Source: CAZCBX01 sp964497185 (lineage in GTDB: Bacteria; Bdellovibrionota_G; JALEGL01; JAGRMV01). Taken from it: a stretch of DNA of 64,000 bases. The stretch is taken from the NCBI GenBank assembly GCA_964497185.1, contig CAZCBX010000013.1:1-64000 (forward strand), in the 5' to 3' direction. Below the pieces are notes generated by a model that saw only the letters and a list, made by a program, of their open reading frames with translations, made no database searches and had not been told where the DNA came from. A program made the translations under genes and the position numbers. Shown piece by piece: positions 44,297 through 53,745 of this stretch; positions within the stretch are counted from its first letter, which is position 1; the number at the start of each line of letters is the position of its first letter.

Positions 44297-45421
44297 TTAT
44301 TTCAACAAGTCCACATTGGCTTGTCCAAGCACCGATTCAATGATGGCGATGGCCAGTTTGTTTTCTTCCATGGTGCCAGTATTGATGCGCACACACTGAG
44401 GCAAGCCAAAACGATCCAAATGACGTAAAATCAAACCGCGTTCCAAACACTGGTTGGTAAAGTGTTCGGCTTTGATGTCATCATCAAAGACCAGCATGAA
44501 AAAATTTGCATAACTGTTGCGTACAAAATTGAGTGACAATCGCTCAAACTCTTGAACAAAGTACATCATGGCTTCACGGTTTAAATTGATGGTTTCTTGT
44601 AAAAATTCTTCATCTTGCAACGCGCTTGTGGCTGCAGCTTGAGACAAGCCGGAAGGTTCAAATGGCAGTTTCACTTTTTGCACTTGCGTAATGATGGATG
44701 CGTCGGCCATGCCATATCCAACGCGTAGGCCGGCCATGCCATAAGCTTTCGACATGGTGCGTGTAACGATTAAATTTTTATGCTCAGACAAAAGTGCAAC
44801 ACCGTCAGGATAATCATCAAAATCTTTGGCGTATTCAAAATAAGCCTCATCCAACACCACCACAATTTCTTGGGGAACTTTTTGAAGAAAAGCGGTTAAT
44901 TCGTCTTTTAGAATGGGCGTGCCAGTGGGATTATTGGGATTGGCCAAATAAATGATGCCTGTGTCTGGCCCGATGGCTTGAAGCATGCCATCCAAATCAT
45001 AACCGTAATCTTTCAGTGGCACGGTATCGACCGAAATATTGAGTTTCTGTGCATTGACGTATGTACCAATAAATGAACCTTCGGATGTAAGAAGATGCGT
45101 TTGGGATGAAGCAAAGGTCATAAAAATATAAGCCAGCAGCGAATCAACACCGTTGGTTGCGATAAGCTGGTCTGGGGTTAAGCCGGTTTGCTTGCTCAGT
45201 GCTTCAAGCAGTTTGGGTGAGCGTGGGTGCGGATAAATGTGCGATTGCGCAAGTGCATCTTGCAAACCCTGCACGGCAAGTGGCGCCATGCCGCGAGGAT
45301 TTTCATTGGAGGCCAATTTGATCCAACGCTCAACCGAAAAAGTTTTTTCAACTTCTTGGATGCTTTTGCCAGGCTTGTAAGGTTGCAAAGCTTGAATATG
45401 ATCGGGCACCCGCAAGGTCAT
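44297..45421 (-). CDS. HisC-family aminotransferase, probably acting on tyrosine
   Basis: The 374-residue class I/II PLP enzyme carries LASNENPRG, YLANPNNPTGTP, VVLDEAYFEYA and the PLP lysine in TRTMSKAYGMAGLRVGYGMA. By sequence it is in the histidinol-phosphate aminotransferase family, whose members often also use aromatic amino acids. Its ATG overlaps the hmgA stop (ATGA) and fahA-type and hppD genes flank it. No other histidine-biosynthesis gene is present, so the likely role is tyrosine to 4-hydroxyphenylpyruvate. Either start (45421 or an in-frame ATG at 45439) is possible; the overlapping one is usual. Confidence 0.87.
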   Translation of the reverse strand: MTLRVPDHIQALQPYKPGKSIQEVEKTFSVERWIKLASNENPRGMAPLAVQGLQDALAQSHIYPHPRSPKLLEALSKQTGLTPDQLIATNGVDSLLAYIFMTFASSQTHLLTSEGSFIGTYVNAQKLNISVDTVPLKDYGYDLDGMLQAIGPDTGIIYLANPNNPTGTPILKDELTAFLQKVPQEIVVVLDEAYFEYAKDFDDYPDGVALLSEHKNLIVTRTMSKAYGMAGLRVGYGMADASIITQVQKVKLPFEPSGLSQAAATSALQDEEFLQETINLNREAMMYFVQEFERLSLNFVRNSYANFFMLVFDDDIKAEHFTNQCLERGLILRHLDRFGLPQCVRINTGTMEENKLAIAIIESVLGQANVDLLK

Positions 45422-46581
45422 GACTGACTTTCCATCCAAGAGTGTTTGTAGCTGGGATCCATGATCTCTTGCACAAGGGTTGTGCTGTACAAGGGTGAAA
45501 ACGTATCAATCATTACGGCATACTCTTGGGTTTGTTTGGCCCCAATGGATTGTTCTGTTTTGCCAGGCTGGGGGCCATGGGGCAGCCCCGTGGGATGATG
45601 GGTGATGGTTCCCTTTTCGATGCCCGTTCGGCTCATAAAATCTCCCTCCACATAATAAATCACTTCACACGAATCCACGTTGGTATGAAAGTAAGGCGCA
45701 GGGATGGCATCTGGATGAAAATCAAACAAACGAGGCACAAAATTGCACACCACCATGTGCTCGGTGGCAAAAACCTGATGCACCGGCGGTGGTTGATGAA
45801 TTTTTCCGACGATGGGGGCATATTCTTTTATGTTGAATGCATAGGGATATTCATACCCATCCCACCCCACCACATCAAAAGGATGGTGGGATAAGGTATG
45901 TTTGTACCACTGCTGCCCCGCTTTGACATAAATGGTGTGGGGACTTTTTTCATCCACGGTTTCCAGATGACTGGGGGGGCGAAAGTCGCGTTCACAATAC
46001 GGTGCCTCTTCGGTGCATTGACCATAGGCATTGCGAAAACGCTTGGGGATGTCAAATGCGCTGGAGGACTCCACCACCAGCATGCGGCAAGGTTGATCTT
46101 GTAGGATGAATTGATGCACGATGCCTTTGGGAATGACCAAGTAATCACCAGGGCCAAACTTAATAATCCCAAAATCTGTTTTTAGCTCACCTTGGCCCTC
46201 ATGCACAAACACCATCTCATGGGCATAAACATTTTTATAAAAATGGGCACACGACTGCGTGGGGGACGCTGTGTACACGGCGCAATGCTTGTTGAATAGA
46301 TAAAGCATACGTGAAGAGATGGGGTCGCCTTCTCGTTGTTTTTGAAATGTGTGAAATTTTCTCCACTCCAGGGGGGCTTCTTTCCACGGAGTGTCCATGG
46401 TTTTATCTATGGGCTCGATGGAAGCAATGGCTGTGGGCATATGCAAGTGGTATTTGTTGGAATAGATGCCCGAAAAACCTTGGGTGCTGTATAGCTCTTC
46501 GCGGTGAAGCGTTTGATCGGCTTTGTAAAAAGTGGTGTGTCGTTTGGGGGGCAATTGCCCCATGGCATGATAAAAAGGCAT
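45418..46581 (-). CDS. hmgA: Homogentisate 1,2-dioxygenase
   Basis: The 387-residue Fe(II) enzyme opens the homogentisate ring to maleylacetoacetate. Segments of the family are HKHCAVYTASP-like LFNKHCAVYTASP, VFVHEGQGELKTDFGIIKFGPGDYLVIPKG, and the iron site region YFHTNVDSCEVIYYVEG with the later HHPTGLPHGPQPGK. It is shorter at the N-terminus than the human enzyme (445 residues), as in many bacteria. Start MPFYHAMGQLPP at 46581 is preferred. It is coupled to the aminotransferase gene. Confidence 0.93.
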   Translation of the reverse strand: MPFYHAMGQLPPKRHTTFYKADQTLHREELYSTQGFSGIYSNKYHLHMPTAIASIEPIDKTMDTPWKEAPLEWRKFHTFQKQREGDPISSRMLYLFNKHCAVYTASPTQSCAHFYKNVYAHEMVFVHEGQGELKTDFGIIKFGPGDYLVIPKGIVHQFILQDQPCRMLVVESSSAFDIPKRFRNAYGQCTEEAPYCERDFRPPSHLETVDEKSPHTIYVKAGQQWYKHTLSHHPFDVVGWDGYEYPYAFNIKEYAPIVGKIHQPPPVHQVFATEHMVVCNFVPRLFDFHPDAIPAPYFHTNVDSCEVIYYVEGDFMSRTGIEKGTITHHPTGLPHGPQPGKTEQSIGAKQTQEYAVMIDTFSPLYSTTLVQEIMDPSYKHSWMESQS

Positions 46582-46671
46582 GTTCTTATCTATAAACCAG
46601 AACGCACGAATCCACAATAATGAGCCACGCGCATCTCCTGATCGGCTTCATGGCCCAGCGACGCTATTGGA

Positions 46672-48402
46672 CTATTGAATTGAAATGCTTTTTTCCACCA
46701 ACGGCGGCTGCTCGGCCAATCGTCGCTCAATGGCTTGTACGTCCAAAGGGCTATGTTCTTCCATGTCTTGCATCAAAGCAAAGCCCAGCGGCAAGCCAGA
46801 GTCTAAATAATTTGGATAGGCTGTGAGGGTGGCATATCCATCTCCACCCTGCGCCACAAAATTAACGGTGCCCACTTGATACATCTCTTTGCTTGAAGCC
46901 ACCACTTTGCCCTCGTTGACTTCGATCAGCCATGGTGGCTGCTTGCCCGTCGATCGAATGGACTGAATTTCTCCCGCGCGTGTCACCACCTGCACGCCAG
47001 CCCACTGCGGAAAGGCGCCCTTAAAATTGGGAACTTCCATTTTCTGTTCTTGGCGTGCTTGCCATACGTTGCTAAGCCCCTGCTGGATGTAAGCCAAAAC
47101 CTGCTCAGGCGTAAAAGAAGCGGACACCAAGGTATTGCCAAATGGATGCACTTGATGAACCATCCGCTTGGTCACTTCCCCTTGGGGCAAAGAGTCTCGA
47201 AGACCGCCACTGTTGACCATGGCAAAATCACTGTTGGTTCGTTTTCGAACAACATTGGCCACCCAATGGCCAATGGGCGTAAATTGAGACCGCACCAGAT
47301 CACGGCTGCCGTCCATTTTCTTGCTCAACGCACCCACCACTTCATCGCCTTGAACATCGGCTTTGTCGTTGTAGGTTTTTAAAAAAGCCAGCATGTCTGT
47401 ATTTTCTTCAATGCGGTCCACACCCTTTGGCAGCACATAGGTGGTTTGACCATCGATTGTTTTTTTCTCGAACGGGTTGACCGGAATCAAAGCATAATCG
47501 AGTTTTGTACGAATGGCATCGCTGGCCTGCAAGCGATAACTGACTTGAAGATGCCCCACATACCGGCCCCAGTCTTTGGCTTGAACGATCAGCGTATCAC
47601 CCACTTTGATTGGTTTTTGTAGCGCGACTTGGGTATGGCCACCCACGATCACATCCAGCTCAGGCACCTCTTGCGCAAGTTGAACATCATAGTACAAATT
47701 TTGGCCACCCAAACTTTTGATGGGGCCATCATGGCCCATGTGGGTCACGGCAATGATGATATCCACATCTTGTTTGTTGAGTTCTTCAACCACTTGCTTG
47801 GCTTCCACCACTGGATTGGTAAACACAATGCCTTCAATGGCTTTGGGCATCACTGTGCGTGCCGTTTCGGTGGTGGTTAAGCCCAATATCCCTATTTTGA
47901 CAGGACAGTCTGGATCCTGCTTGGGCAAACAGACAATGGTATACGGGTCAAACACCCTTTTTTGGGTATCGACAAACCGCGTGTTGGCCGATAAAAATGG
48001 AAAAGCCGCCCACGCTTGCTGTTGACGAATCACGGGCAAGGGGTGATCCCATTCATGATTGCCCACCGCCATGGCATCGTATGCCAAACGTTTCATGGCT
48101 TTAAAATCAGGTTCGGCTCTTTGTACATCGGATTCGAACGTGCCCGTATTGATGTCGCCACCCGACAAAAGAAGCACGTGTTGATTTTTTTGGGCCGCTT
48201 GGTTTCGAAGCTGCGTCAACAACGTTTGCCGCGCGGCCATGCCGCCCACCCCATGATCAAATGCATTGTAATGACCATGGTGATCATTGGTGTGCAAGAT
48301 CGTAAGGTCCACCTTTTTGTAAGAAGCTGTGGGCGAACTGGGCGCAACACACCCGATCAATCCCAAACAAATCAGTGCAATGTTGATGTTCAGTGGTCTC
48401 AT
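46672..48402 (-). CDS. 5'-nucleotidase / UshA-like lipoprotein
   Basis: The 576-residue protein has a signal with lipobox (ICLGLIGC). A calcineurin-like metallophosphoesterase domain follows (LTILHTNDHHGHY, SGGDINTGT, AVGNHEWDHP, VTHMGHDG, VGGHTQVAL), and then the 5'-nucleotidase C-terminal domain (VNSGGLRDSLPQGEVT, GGDGY). It would dephosphorylate nucleotides or UDP-sugars at the envelope. Its ATG overlaps the hppD stop by four bases, an unexpected neighbour inside an aromatic-degradation run; gene order may reflect only transcription convenience. Confidence 0.9.
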   Translation of the reverse strand: MRPLNINIALICLGLIGCVAPSSPTASYKKVDLTILHTNDHHGHYNAFDHGVGGMAARQTLLTQLRNQAAQKNQHVLLLSGGDINTGTFESDVQRAEPDFKAMKRLAYDAMAVGNHEWDHPLPVIRQQQAWAAFPFLSANTRFVDTQKRVFDPYTIVCLPKQDPDCPVKIGILGLTTTETARTVMPKAIEGIVFTNPVVEAKQVVEELNKQDVDIIIAVTHMGHDGPIKSLGGQNLYYDVQLAQEVPELDVIVGGHTQVALQKPIKVGDTLIVQAKDWGRYVGHLQVSYRLQASDAIRTKLDYALIPVNPFEKKTIDGQTTYVLPKGVDRIEENTDMLAFLKTYNDKADVQGDEVVGALSKKMDGSRDLVRSQFTPIGHWVANVVRKRTNSDFAMVNSGGLRDSLPQGEVTKRMVHQVHPFGNTLVSASFTPEQVLAYIQQGLSNVWQARQEQKMEVPNFKGAFPQWAGVQVVTRAGEIQSIRSTGKQPPWLIEVNEGKVVASSKEMYQVGTVNFVAQGGDGYATLTAYPNYLDSGLPLGFALMQDMEEHSPLDVQAIERRLAEQPPLVEKSISIQ

Positions 48403-49514
48403 AAATTACCTCGGCGGTCCTGGTCTTGTTCAATGGATTCAAAAAGTGCTTGGAAATTGCCTTGGCCAAAACCTTTGGAGCCACCTTTGCGCTGAATGAT
48501 TTCAAAAAAGAAAGTGGGTCGGTCGCCAATCGGCTTGGTAAACAGTTGCAACAGATAGCCCTGACCACCCGTTAAATCTTCAAAATCACAGAGAATGCCC
48601 ATTTCTTCCAAAGGCTCAATGCCCTCTTCGGGTGTACGCCCCATTTTTCGAAGATTGGCATAGTAGGTTTTGGGGGCTTCTAAAAATTCGACCCCGTTTT
48701 GGCGAAGTGCTCGGATGGACGAGATGATGTCACTGGAAGCAATGGCAATGTGTTGTACGCCGCTTCCGTGATAGTGCTCAATGTACTCGTCAATTTGAGA
48801 TTTTTTAAGACCTTTGTAGGGCTCGTTAATGGGATTTTTAATGACCTCATCTTTGCTTCGCACCACTTTGGACAAAAGCGCAGAATATTTGGTTGAAATA
48901 TCGCCAGGACCAAAATCCACAAATGTTTCGAAGTCCATGGTTTGGTTAAAATAATCGGCCCAGCGGTTCATCTCGTTGACCCGAACATTGCCCACAATGT
49001 GATCAATAAACATCAAGCCGGTGTCTTGTGCGTCCAGCTGAATGTTTTGTACAGGCTCGCCAAAACCAGGCTGAAAAAGCCCATTGTATTGATCGTCATT
49101 AAAGTAAATAATTTCGCCATCATCGTAGACTTTGATGGTGGCCATGTGCACGACGCCATTGGCATCTTTCATTTGAAAGGGGGACACCACAGGCAAAGCG
49201 CCATTTTTGACGGCGTGGGTGAACGCATGCTCCACATTTTCCACATTGTACGCCCAGCGCTTGACGCCATCGCCATGTTTTTGCACAAACGATTGAACAT
49301 CATATGTATCAGGACCCAAAGCAGATGTGACCACAATTTTTAAATCATTTTTTTCCAAATAATAAGACGTCCGATCTCTGCACCCAGTTTCAGGTCCTTT
49401 GTATGCTTTGATCTGCAAGCCCAGCGCCTTGGCATACCAGTAAGCAGCCATTTTGGCGCACCCCACATAAAACTCAACATAGTCATATTTACGAATTCCC
49501 ATGGTATTGGACAT
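48399..49514 (-). CDS. hppD: 4-hydroxyphenylpyruvate dioxygenase
   Basis: The 371-residue Fe(II) enzyme turns 4-hydroxyphenylpyruvate into homogentisate. Iron ligands are recognisable in MFIDHIVGNV, GVQHIAIASSDI and the glutamate in TFFFEIIQRKGG. The C-terminal lid GGSKGFGQGNFQALFESIE is the family signature. It opens the run hppD - 5'-nucleotidase - hmgA - aminotransferase - fumarylacetoacetase. Start ATG 49514 is 14 bases after the upstream FMN-reductase gene. Confidence 0.95.
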   Translation of the reverse strand: MSNTMGIRKYDYVEFYVGCAKMAAYWYAKALGLQIKAYKGPETGCRDRTSYYLEKNDLKIVVTSALGPDTYDVQSFVQKHGDGVKRWAYNVENVEHAFTHAVKNGALPVVSPFQMKDANGVVHMATIKVYDDGEIIYFNDDQYNGLFQPGFGEPVQNIQLDAQDTGLMFIDHIVGNVRVNEMNRWADYFNQTMDFETFVDFGPGDISTKYSALLSKVVRSKDEVIKNPINEPYKGLKKSQIDEYIEHYHGSGVQHIAIASSDIISSIRALRQNGVEFLEAPKTYYANLRKMGRTPEEGIEPLEEMGILCDFEDLTGGQGYLLQLFTKPIGDRPTFFFEIIQRKGGSKGFGQGNFQALFESIEQDQDRRGNL

Positions 49515-49528
49515 CTCTTACTTCCTTT

Positions 49529-50035
49529 CTACGATATCGACGCGGCAGCTTCAAACAACGCCAACGTATCTTGCACGTATTTTTGATCCAGTCCGCGACT
49601 GGCGGTGGCATGAAATTCACGGCCCATCACGTTCATGCCAATGTAGGCAAGCTGGTTGCGCATGATACCCAAACAGCGTGGCCCACCCGAGCTGCTATAA
49701 TTGGCAATCAGCGCCACCTTACCGTTAAATGCCGCGCGCCAATCTTTGCCCGATCGGCTCATCCACGCAATAAAGTTATTCAGCACTGGGGGCGTGCCGC
49801 CATTGTACTCAGGTGCAGCAAAAATCATGGCTTTGGCTCGATGAATTTTTGTCGCCAGGGTTTGTATCTGTTGCGGAATGCCATGTTCAGCCTCATACGG
49901 AACACTGTACAGCGGCAACTGCAACGCATCCAGACACAGCACCTCTGCCTCCACCGTTTGGAACTGCTGGGCCAACATCTCACTCATTTCTAAGTTTTTT
50001 CCGCTGGAAGCACAAACAATGAGTACATCAGACAT
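49529..50035 (-). CDS. NADPH-dependent FMN reductase-like flavoprotein
   Basis: The 168-residue flavodoxin-fold protein starts with VLIVCASSGKNLEMSEML and has the FMN-binding signature AAPEYNGGTPPVLNNFIAWMSR and ANYSSSGGPRCLG. It uses NAD(P)H to reduce FMN, quinones or azo compounds. It may be cotranscribed with hppD (13-base gap), where a second flavin protein (flavin reductase at 42.3 kb) occurs downstream. The promoter region is shared with the divergent crcB-ptrB gene. Confidence 0.88.
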   Translation of the reverse strand: MSDVLIVCASSGKNLEMSEMLAQQFQTVEAEVLCLDALQLPLYSVPYEAEHGIPQQIQTLATKIHRAKAMIFAAPEYNGGTPPVLNNFIAWMSRSGKDWRAAFNGKVALIANYSSSGGPRCLGIMRNQLAYIGMNVMGREFHATASRGLDQKYVQDTLALFEAAASIS

Positions 50036-50121
50036 GGCCTACCTATACCACCCTGCCGCCAAAGCGCAAAACCCAAAGCACAAACTTGCGACACAACCCA
50101 TCTAAGGCTAAACATACAAAG

Positions 50122-52524
50122 ATGAACATTTTTTGGATTATATTGGGGGGCAGCTTGGGCGCACTTTCTCGCTATGGCATTAGCCTTTGGTTGGTCAAAT
50201 ACACCCCGGGCATCGCTTGGCTACCCACTTTGAGCGTCAATCTCCTAGGCTGTTTGGGCTTGGGAATTTGTTTTGCCATGTTTCGAAATAACAGCGGTTT
50301 CAACGATTCTGCACGTTTGCTGTGGATGGTGGGTTTTTTCGGAAGCTTTACAACCTTCTCAACTTTTGCTTTAGATGTCTTTGCGATGTTGGAAAGCAAA
50401 ATGTTTTACCACGCTGCCGCATACGTCAGCGCATCGTTGCTGCTGGGCGTGGGGTTTTTTGGACTTGGCTGCAAACTACAATCCCCCTCAACCTTAGAAA
50501 GGTCGACCATGACACCTTCCCTGACTCAGTTTGGCATTACTCGCACCGATCCACATGCCTGGATCCGCGACAAAACCAACCCAGAAGTGATCGAACTGCT
50601 AAAAGCCGAAAATCAAAAAACCGATGCATACTTTAAAGCCTTTGAGCCCCTTGAAAATGAGCTTTATGAGGAAATGATCTCTCGGATCAACGAGGACGAT
50701 CAATCCCATCCGTATCCCATGGGTCAGTACTTGTATTATTCTAAAATCAACAAAGGCGATGATTACCCCGCTTATTATCGAAAAAAACCCGACGGCAGTG
50801 GCGAGCAACTGCTGCTGGATTTAAATGACATTGGTAAAAAAGAAAAGTTTCTGAACCTAGGCAGCATGGCCATCAGCCCATCTGAAAAAAAATTAGCCTA
50901 CACCATGGATTTTAACGGCTCTGAAATTTACACCCTTTTTATACGTGACATTCAAACTGGAAAAATCATTGAGTCCAGCATTCACGATAGCACGGGCAGC
51001 TTAGAATGGGGCAAAGACGATGATCACCTTTACTACATGAAAATGGATGACATCCACCGGCCCTATCAACTTTGGCTCCATACCGTCGGCCAGAGCACCG
51101 AGCATGACCAAATGCTTTATCAAGATGACAACCTTGCTCATTATGTTGGCATCGACAAAAGCCGATCCAAGCGCTTTATTTTCATCCACACGGGCAGCAA
51201 AGTGTCATCCGAAGTTTCATACATTGACCTGGAGCAAAACCATCAAGACGTTACTTTGTTTGCACCACTCAAAGAAAACGTTCTGATTGATGTGGATCAT
51301 CATGAAGAACACTTCGTGATTCACACCAATGAAAACGCCATTGACTTCAAAGTGCTCATCACCCCCATTGCGCAAAAAGACCCTGAACATTGGCAAGAAG
51401 TTTTCGCCCATCAAAAAGGCCGTTACATTGAATCCGTCAGCATTTTTCAACATCATTGGGTGTTGTGGTTAAGAGAAAATGGCAGCCAAGGCCTGCGTAT
51501 TTTTGATCCCAAAACCAGAAAGCAAACCGCCATCCCTTTCACCGAAAAAGCATACGATTTGTCGGGTGAAGCCAACCATTCATACGATACCGATGAATAC
51601 CGCTATGGATACTCGTCCATGAAAACGCCTTACACCACGCTCAGCTACCACGTTAAAACGGGACAAATCACAACGCTTAAACAAAAACAAGTGCCTGGCC
51701 CTTTTAATCCCGATGACTACGAAGTCGACAAAATCTTTGCCCCCTCGCGCGATGGACAAACCCAAATTCCGATTTCTATTTTAAAACCCAAGGACTTGAA
51801 ACGCGATGGGCAAAACAAAGTGTTGCTCTATGGGTATGGTTCTTATGGCATATCGGTCGATCCAGGTTTTAATGTGCCCGCGTTGAGTCTTGTTGATCGG
51901 GGATACATTTATGCCATTGCCCATCCCCGTGGCAGCACCGTCAATGGACGCAGCTGGTACGAAGACGGTAAATTTTTAAACAAAAAAAACACCTTCAATG
52001 ATTTCATTGACTGTGGCCAATATCTCATTGAACAAAAATACACGCAAAAAAAACAAATTGCCATCATGGGTGGCAGTGCAGGCGGTTTGCTCATGGGTGC
52101 CGCAATCAACCAAGCTCCTGACATGTGGGGGGCTGTTTTGGCGCTTGTGCCCTTTGTGGATGTGATCAACACGATGCTGGATGAAAGCCTTCCTCTGACC
52201 ATCACCGAATACGATGAATGGGGCAGTCCCAAAGAAGAAAAGTTTTTTCGCTACATGCATAGCTACGCACCCTATGAAAACATTCAGGAAGCCCATTTCC
52301 CACCCATTTTGGCCACGGGCGGCATCAATGACCCAAGGGTTGGTTTTTGGGAGCCCACCAAATGGGTGCTGCGCCTGCGCGAGCATCAAAAAAGCAATCA
52401 TCCTATTTTGTTAAAAATGGAAATGGGTGCCGGGCATCAAGGACCATCGGGACGGTACAACTATTATAAAGAACGTGCTGGCCAATATGCTTTTGCCATG
52501 CACGCCATGGCCAGCCACCCCTAG
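50122..52524 (+). CDS. CrcB-type fluoride channel fused in frame to oligopeptidase B (S9A prolyl oligopeptidase family)
   Basis: One frame of 800 residues encodes two complete proteins. Residues 1-129 are a four-helix CrcB/Fluc channel (GGSLGALSRYGISLWL; VNLLGCLGLGICF; GFFGSFTTFSTFALD). From the internal ATG at 50509, 671 residues form an S9A peptidase: a beta-propeller, then LYGYGSYG, the nucleophile-type motif MGGSAGGLLMG (GxSxGG), and the catalytic Asp and His near GGINDPRV and GAGHQGPSGR. The boundary has a ribosome binding site (GAAAGG, then 6 bases, then ATG). No stop separates the two; TAG at 50495-50497 is present only in another frame. Either it is a real fusion, or an indel near the GGGGTTTTTT run masks two adjacent genes. 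Confidence 0.85.
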   Translation: MNIFWIILGGSLGALSRYGISLWLVKYTPGIAWLPTLSVNLLGCLGLGICFAMFRNNSGFNDSARLLWMVGFFGSFTTFSTFALDVFAMLESKMFYHAAAYVSASLLLGVGFFGLGCKLQSPSTLERSTMTPSLTQFGITRTDPHAWIRDKTNPEVIELLKAENQKTDAYFKAFEPLENELYEEMISRINEDDQSHPYPMGQYLYYSKINKGDDYPAYYRKKPDGSGEQLLLDLNDIGKKEKFLNLGSMAISPSEKKLAYTMDFNGSEIYTLFIRDIQTGKIIESSIHDSTGSLEWGKDDDHLYYMKMDDIHRPYQLWLHTVGQSTEHDQMLYQDDNLAHYVGIDKSRSKRFIFIHTGSKVSSEVSYIDLEQNHQDVTLFAPLKENVLIDVDHHEEHFVIHTNENAIDFKVLITPIAQKDPEHWQEVFAHQKGRYIESVSIFQHHWVLWLRENGSQGLRIFDPKTRKQTAIPFTEKAYDLSGEANHSYDTDEYRYGYSSMKTPYTTLSYHVKTGQITTLKQKQVPGPFNPDDYEVDKIFAPSRDGQTQIPISILKPKDLKRDGQNKVLLYGYGSYGISVDPGFNVPALSLVDRGYIYAIAHPRGSTVNGRSWYEDGKFLNKKNTFNDFIDCGQYLIEQKYTQKKQIAIMGGSAGGLLMGAAINQAPDMWGAVLALVPFVDVINTMLDESLPLTITEYDEWGSPKEEKFFRYMHSYAPYENIQEAHFPPILATGGINDPRVGFWEPTKWVLRLREHQKSNHPILLKMEMGAGHQGPSGRYNYYKERAGQYAFAMHAMASHP

Positions 52525-52626
52525 CAAAAAGGCTTTTACCAACCCTTTTTGCAACTTTGGTTATTTTGCTTCTTTGGCAAATTCCATTATCATCATAGGA
52601 TCGTGCCTTCGTTCGACCCTAAAAAA

Positions 52627-53436
52627 ATGCATGACCACCCCATGGTCACCACCGAAAACTGGAAAAGTTACACCCAGGCCGAACACGACCTTTGGGCAAA
52701 AATGTACGCCCGTCAAAAAGAAATTCTACCTAATTACGCTGCACCTGAAATTACCAATGGGTTGGAAGAGTTGGAAATACGTCCCGATCGCATCCCTAAA
52801 TTTTCCCGCATCAATCAAATATTAAAAAAAGCCAGTCAATTTTCCATTGTGCCGGTAAAGGGATTTATTCCTGAAAAACTCTTTTTTCAGTTTTTATCCA
52901 TGCGACAATTTCCTTCCACTTGTTTTATTCGCAAACCCGATCAAATTGAATATTTGGTGGAGCCGGATGTTTTTCACGATGTCTTTGGCCATGTCGCACT
53001 GTTGGCCAATCCTATTTTTGCTGACTTCATGCAGGAATTTGGCAAGCGCGGCCTTGAATCCATCGAGTACGGTTATTACAAGCAAGCTGCCGCGCTGTAT
53101 TGGTTCACCGTTGAGTTTGGGCTTATTCAAACGTCAAAAGGACTGCGCGTGTATGGCGCCGGCATTGCCTCCAGCATTGGCGAAACCAAATACGCCATTG
53201 ATTCACCCCAGCCCCATCGTTTCAAATTCGACATGCTGCGCGCCATGAAAACGCAGTATAAAATTGATCATTTTCAAAAGGGCTATTTTGTGATTGATTC
53301 ATATCAGCAACTATTTGATACGTTGCATGAAATGAACTGGACCAAGCTGAAACCGCTGTTGGATCAAACACCCAACATACCGGAAGGTCACTTGCAAGAT
53401 CCATCTGAACTTCACCCCAAACATAGAGGAGCATAA
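52627..53436 (+). CDS. phhA: Phenylalanine 4-monooxygenase
   Basis: The 269-residue Fe(II)- and tetrahydropterin-dependent enzyme hydroxylates phenylalanine to tyrosine. The iron ligands H117 and H122 (FHDVFGHVALL) and E163 (FTVEFGLI) are present. GETKYAIDSPQPHRF lies in the catalytic region. It is the catalytic core only, as usual for bacterial PhhA (no regulatory ACT domain). An upstream frame extension to 52549 is not conserved; ATG 52627 is used. It sits 3 bases before phhB and next to the tyrosine degradation run on the opposite strand. Confidence 0.93.
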   Translation: MHDHPMVTTENWKSYTQAEHDLWAKMYARQKEILPNYAAPEITNGLEELEIRPDRIPKFSRINQILKKASQFSIVPVKGFIPEKLFFQFLSMRQFPSTCFIRKPDQIEYLVEPDVFHDVFGHVALLANPIFADFMQEFGKRGLESIEYGYYKQAAALYWFTVEFGLIQTSKGLRVYGAGIASSIGETKYAIDSPQPHRFKFDMLRAMKTQYKIDHFQKGYFVIDSYQQLFDTLHEMNWTKLKPLLDQTPNIPEGHLQDPSELHPKHRGA

Positions 53437-53439
53437 GCC

Positions 53440-53733
53440 ATGCAAAAATTATCCGACACCGACATTCAACGAAGCATCCAAGAACTGCCTGAGGGATGGG
53501 AGCTCAATGACGACGGTCATCTAACCAAACATTTTGTGTTTCAAGATTTTATGGAGCCGATGAATTTCGCCAATCAAGTCGCTGAAATTGCCGAAGCCGT
53601 AGCCCATCATCCCAATCTGCACATTCAATGGGGCGCATTTGATGTGGAAGTATGGACCCATGACGTGGATGGCTTAACCGTCAAAGATTTCACCCTCGCG
53701 CAAGAAATCGAAACAGCTCACGCCAAGCTGTAA
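53440..53733 (+). CDS. phhB: 4a-hydroxytetrahydrobiopterin dehydratase
   Basis: The 97-residue protein is a pterin-4a-carbinolamine dehydratase that regenerates the pterin cofactor used by PhhA. The signature EVAHHPNL-type motif appears as AEAVAHHPNLHIQWGAFDVEVWTHDVDGLTVKDF, pointed to here at residues about 57-90, with the active-site histidines. It follows phhA in an obvious operon. Normal family length. Confidence 0.93.
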   Translation: MQKLSDTDIQRSIQELPEGWELNDDGHLTKHFVFQDFMEPMNFANQVAEIAEAVAHHPNLHIQWGAFDVEVWTHDVDGLTVKDFTLAQEIETAHAKL

Positions 53734-53745
53734 AAGCGTAGAGAC

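Noticed and set aside
50036..50121. Possible fluoride riboswitch upstream of crcB
   Set aside because: The short leader lacks the conserved crcB-motif pseudoknot segments as far as can be seen by eye.
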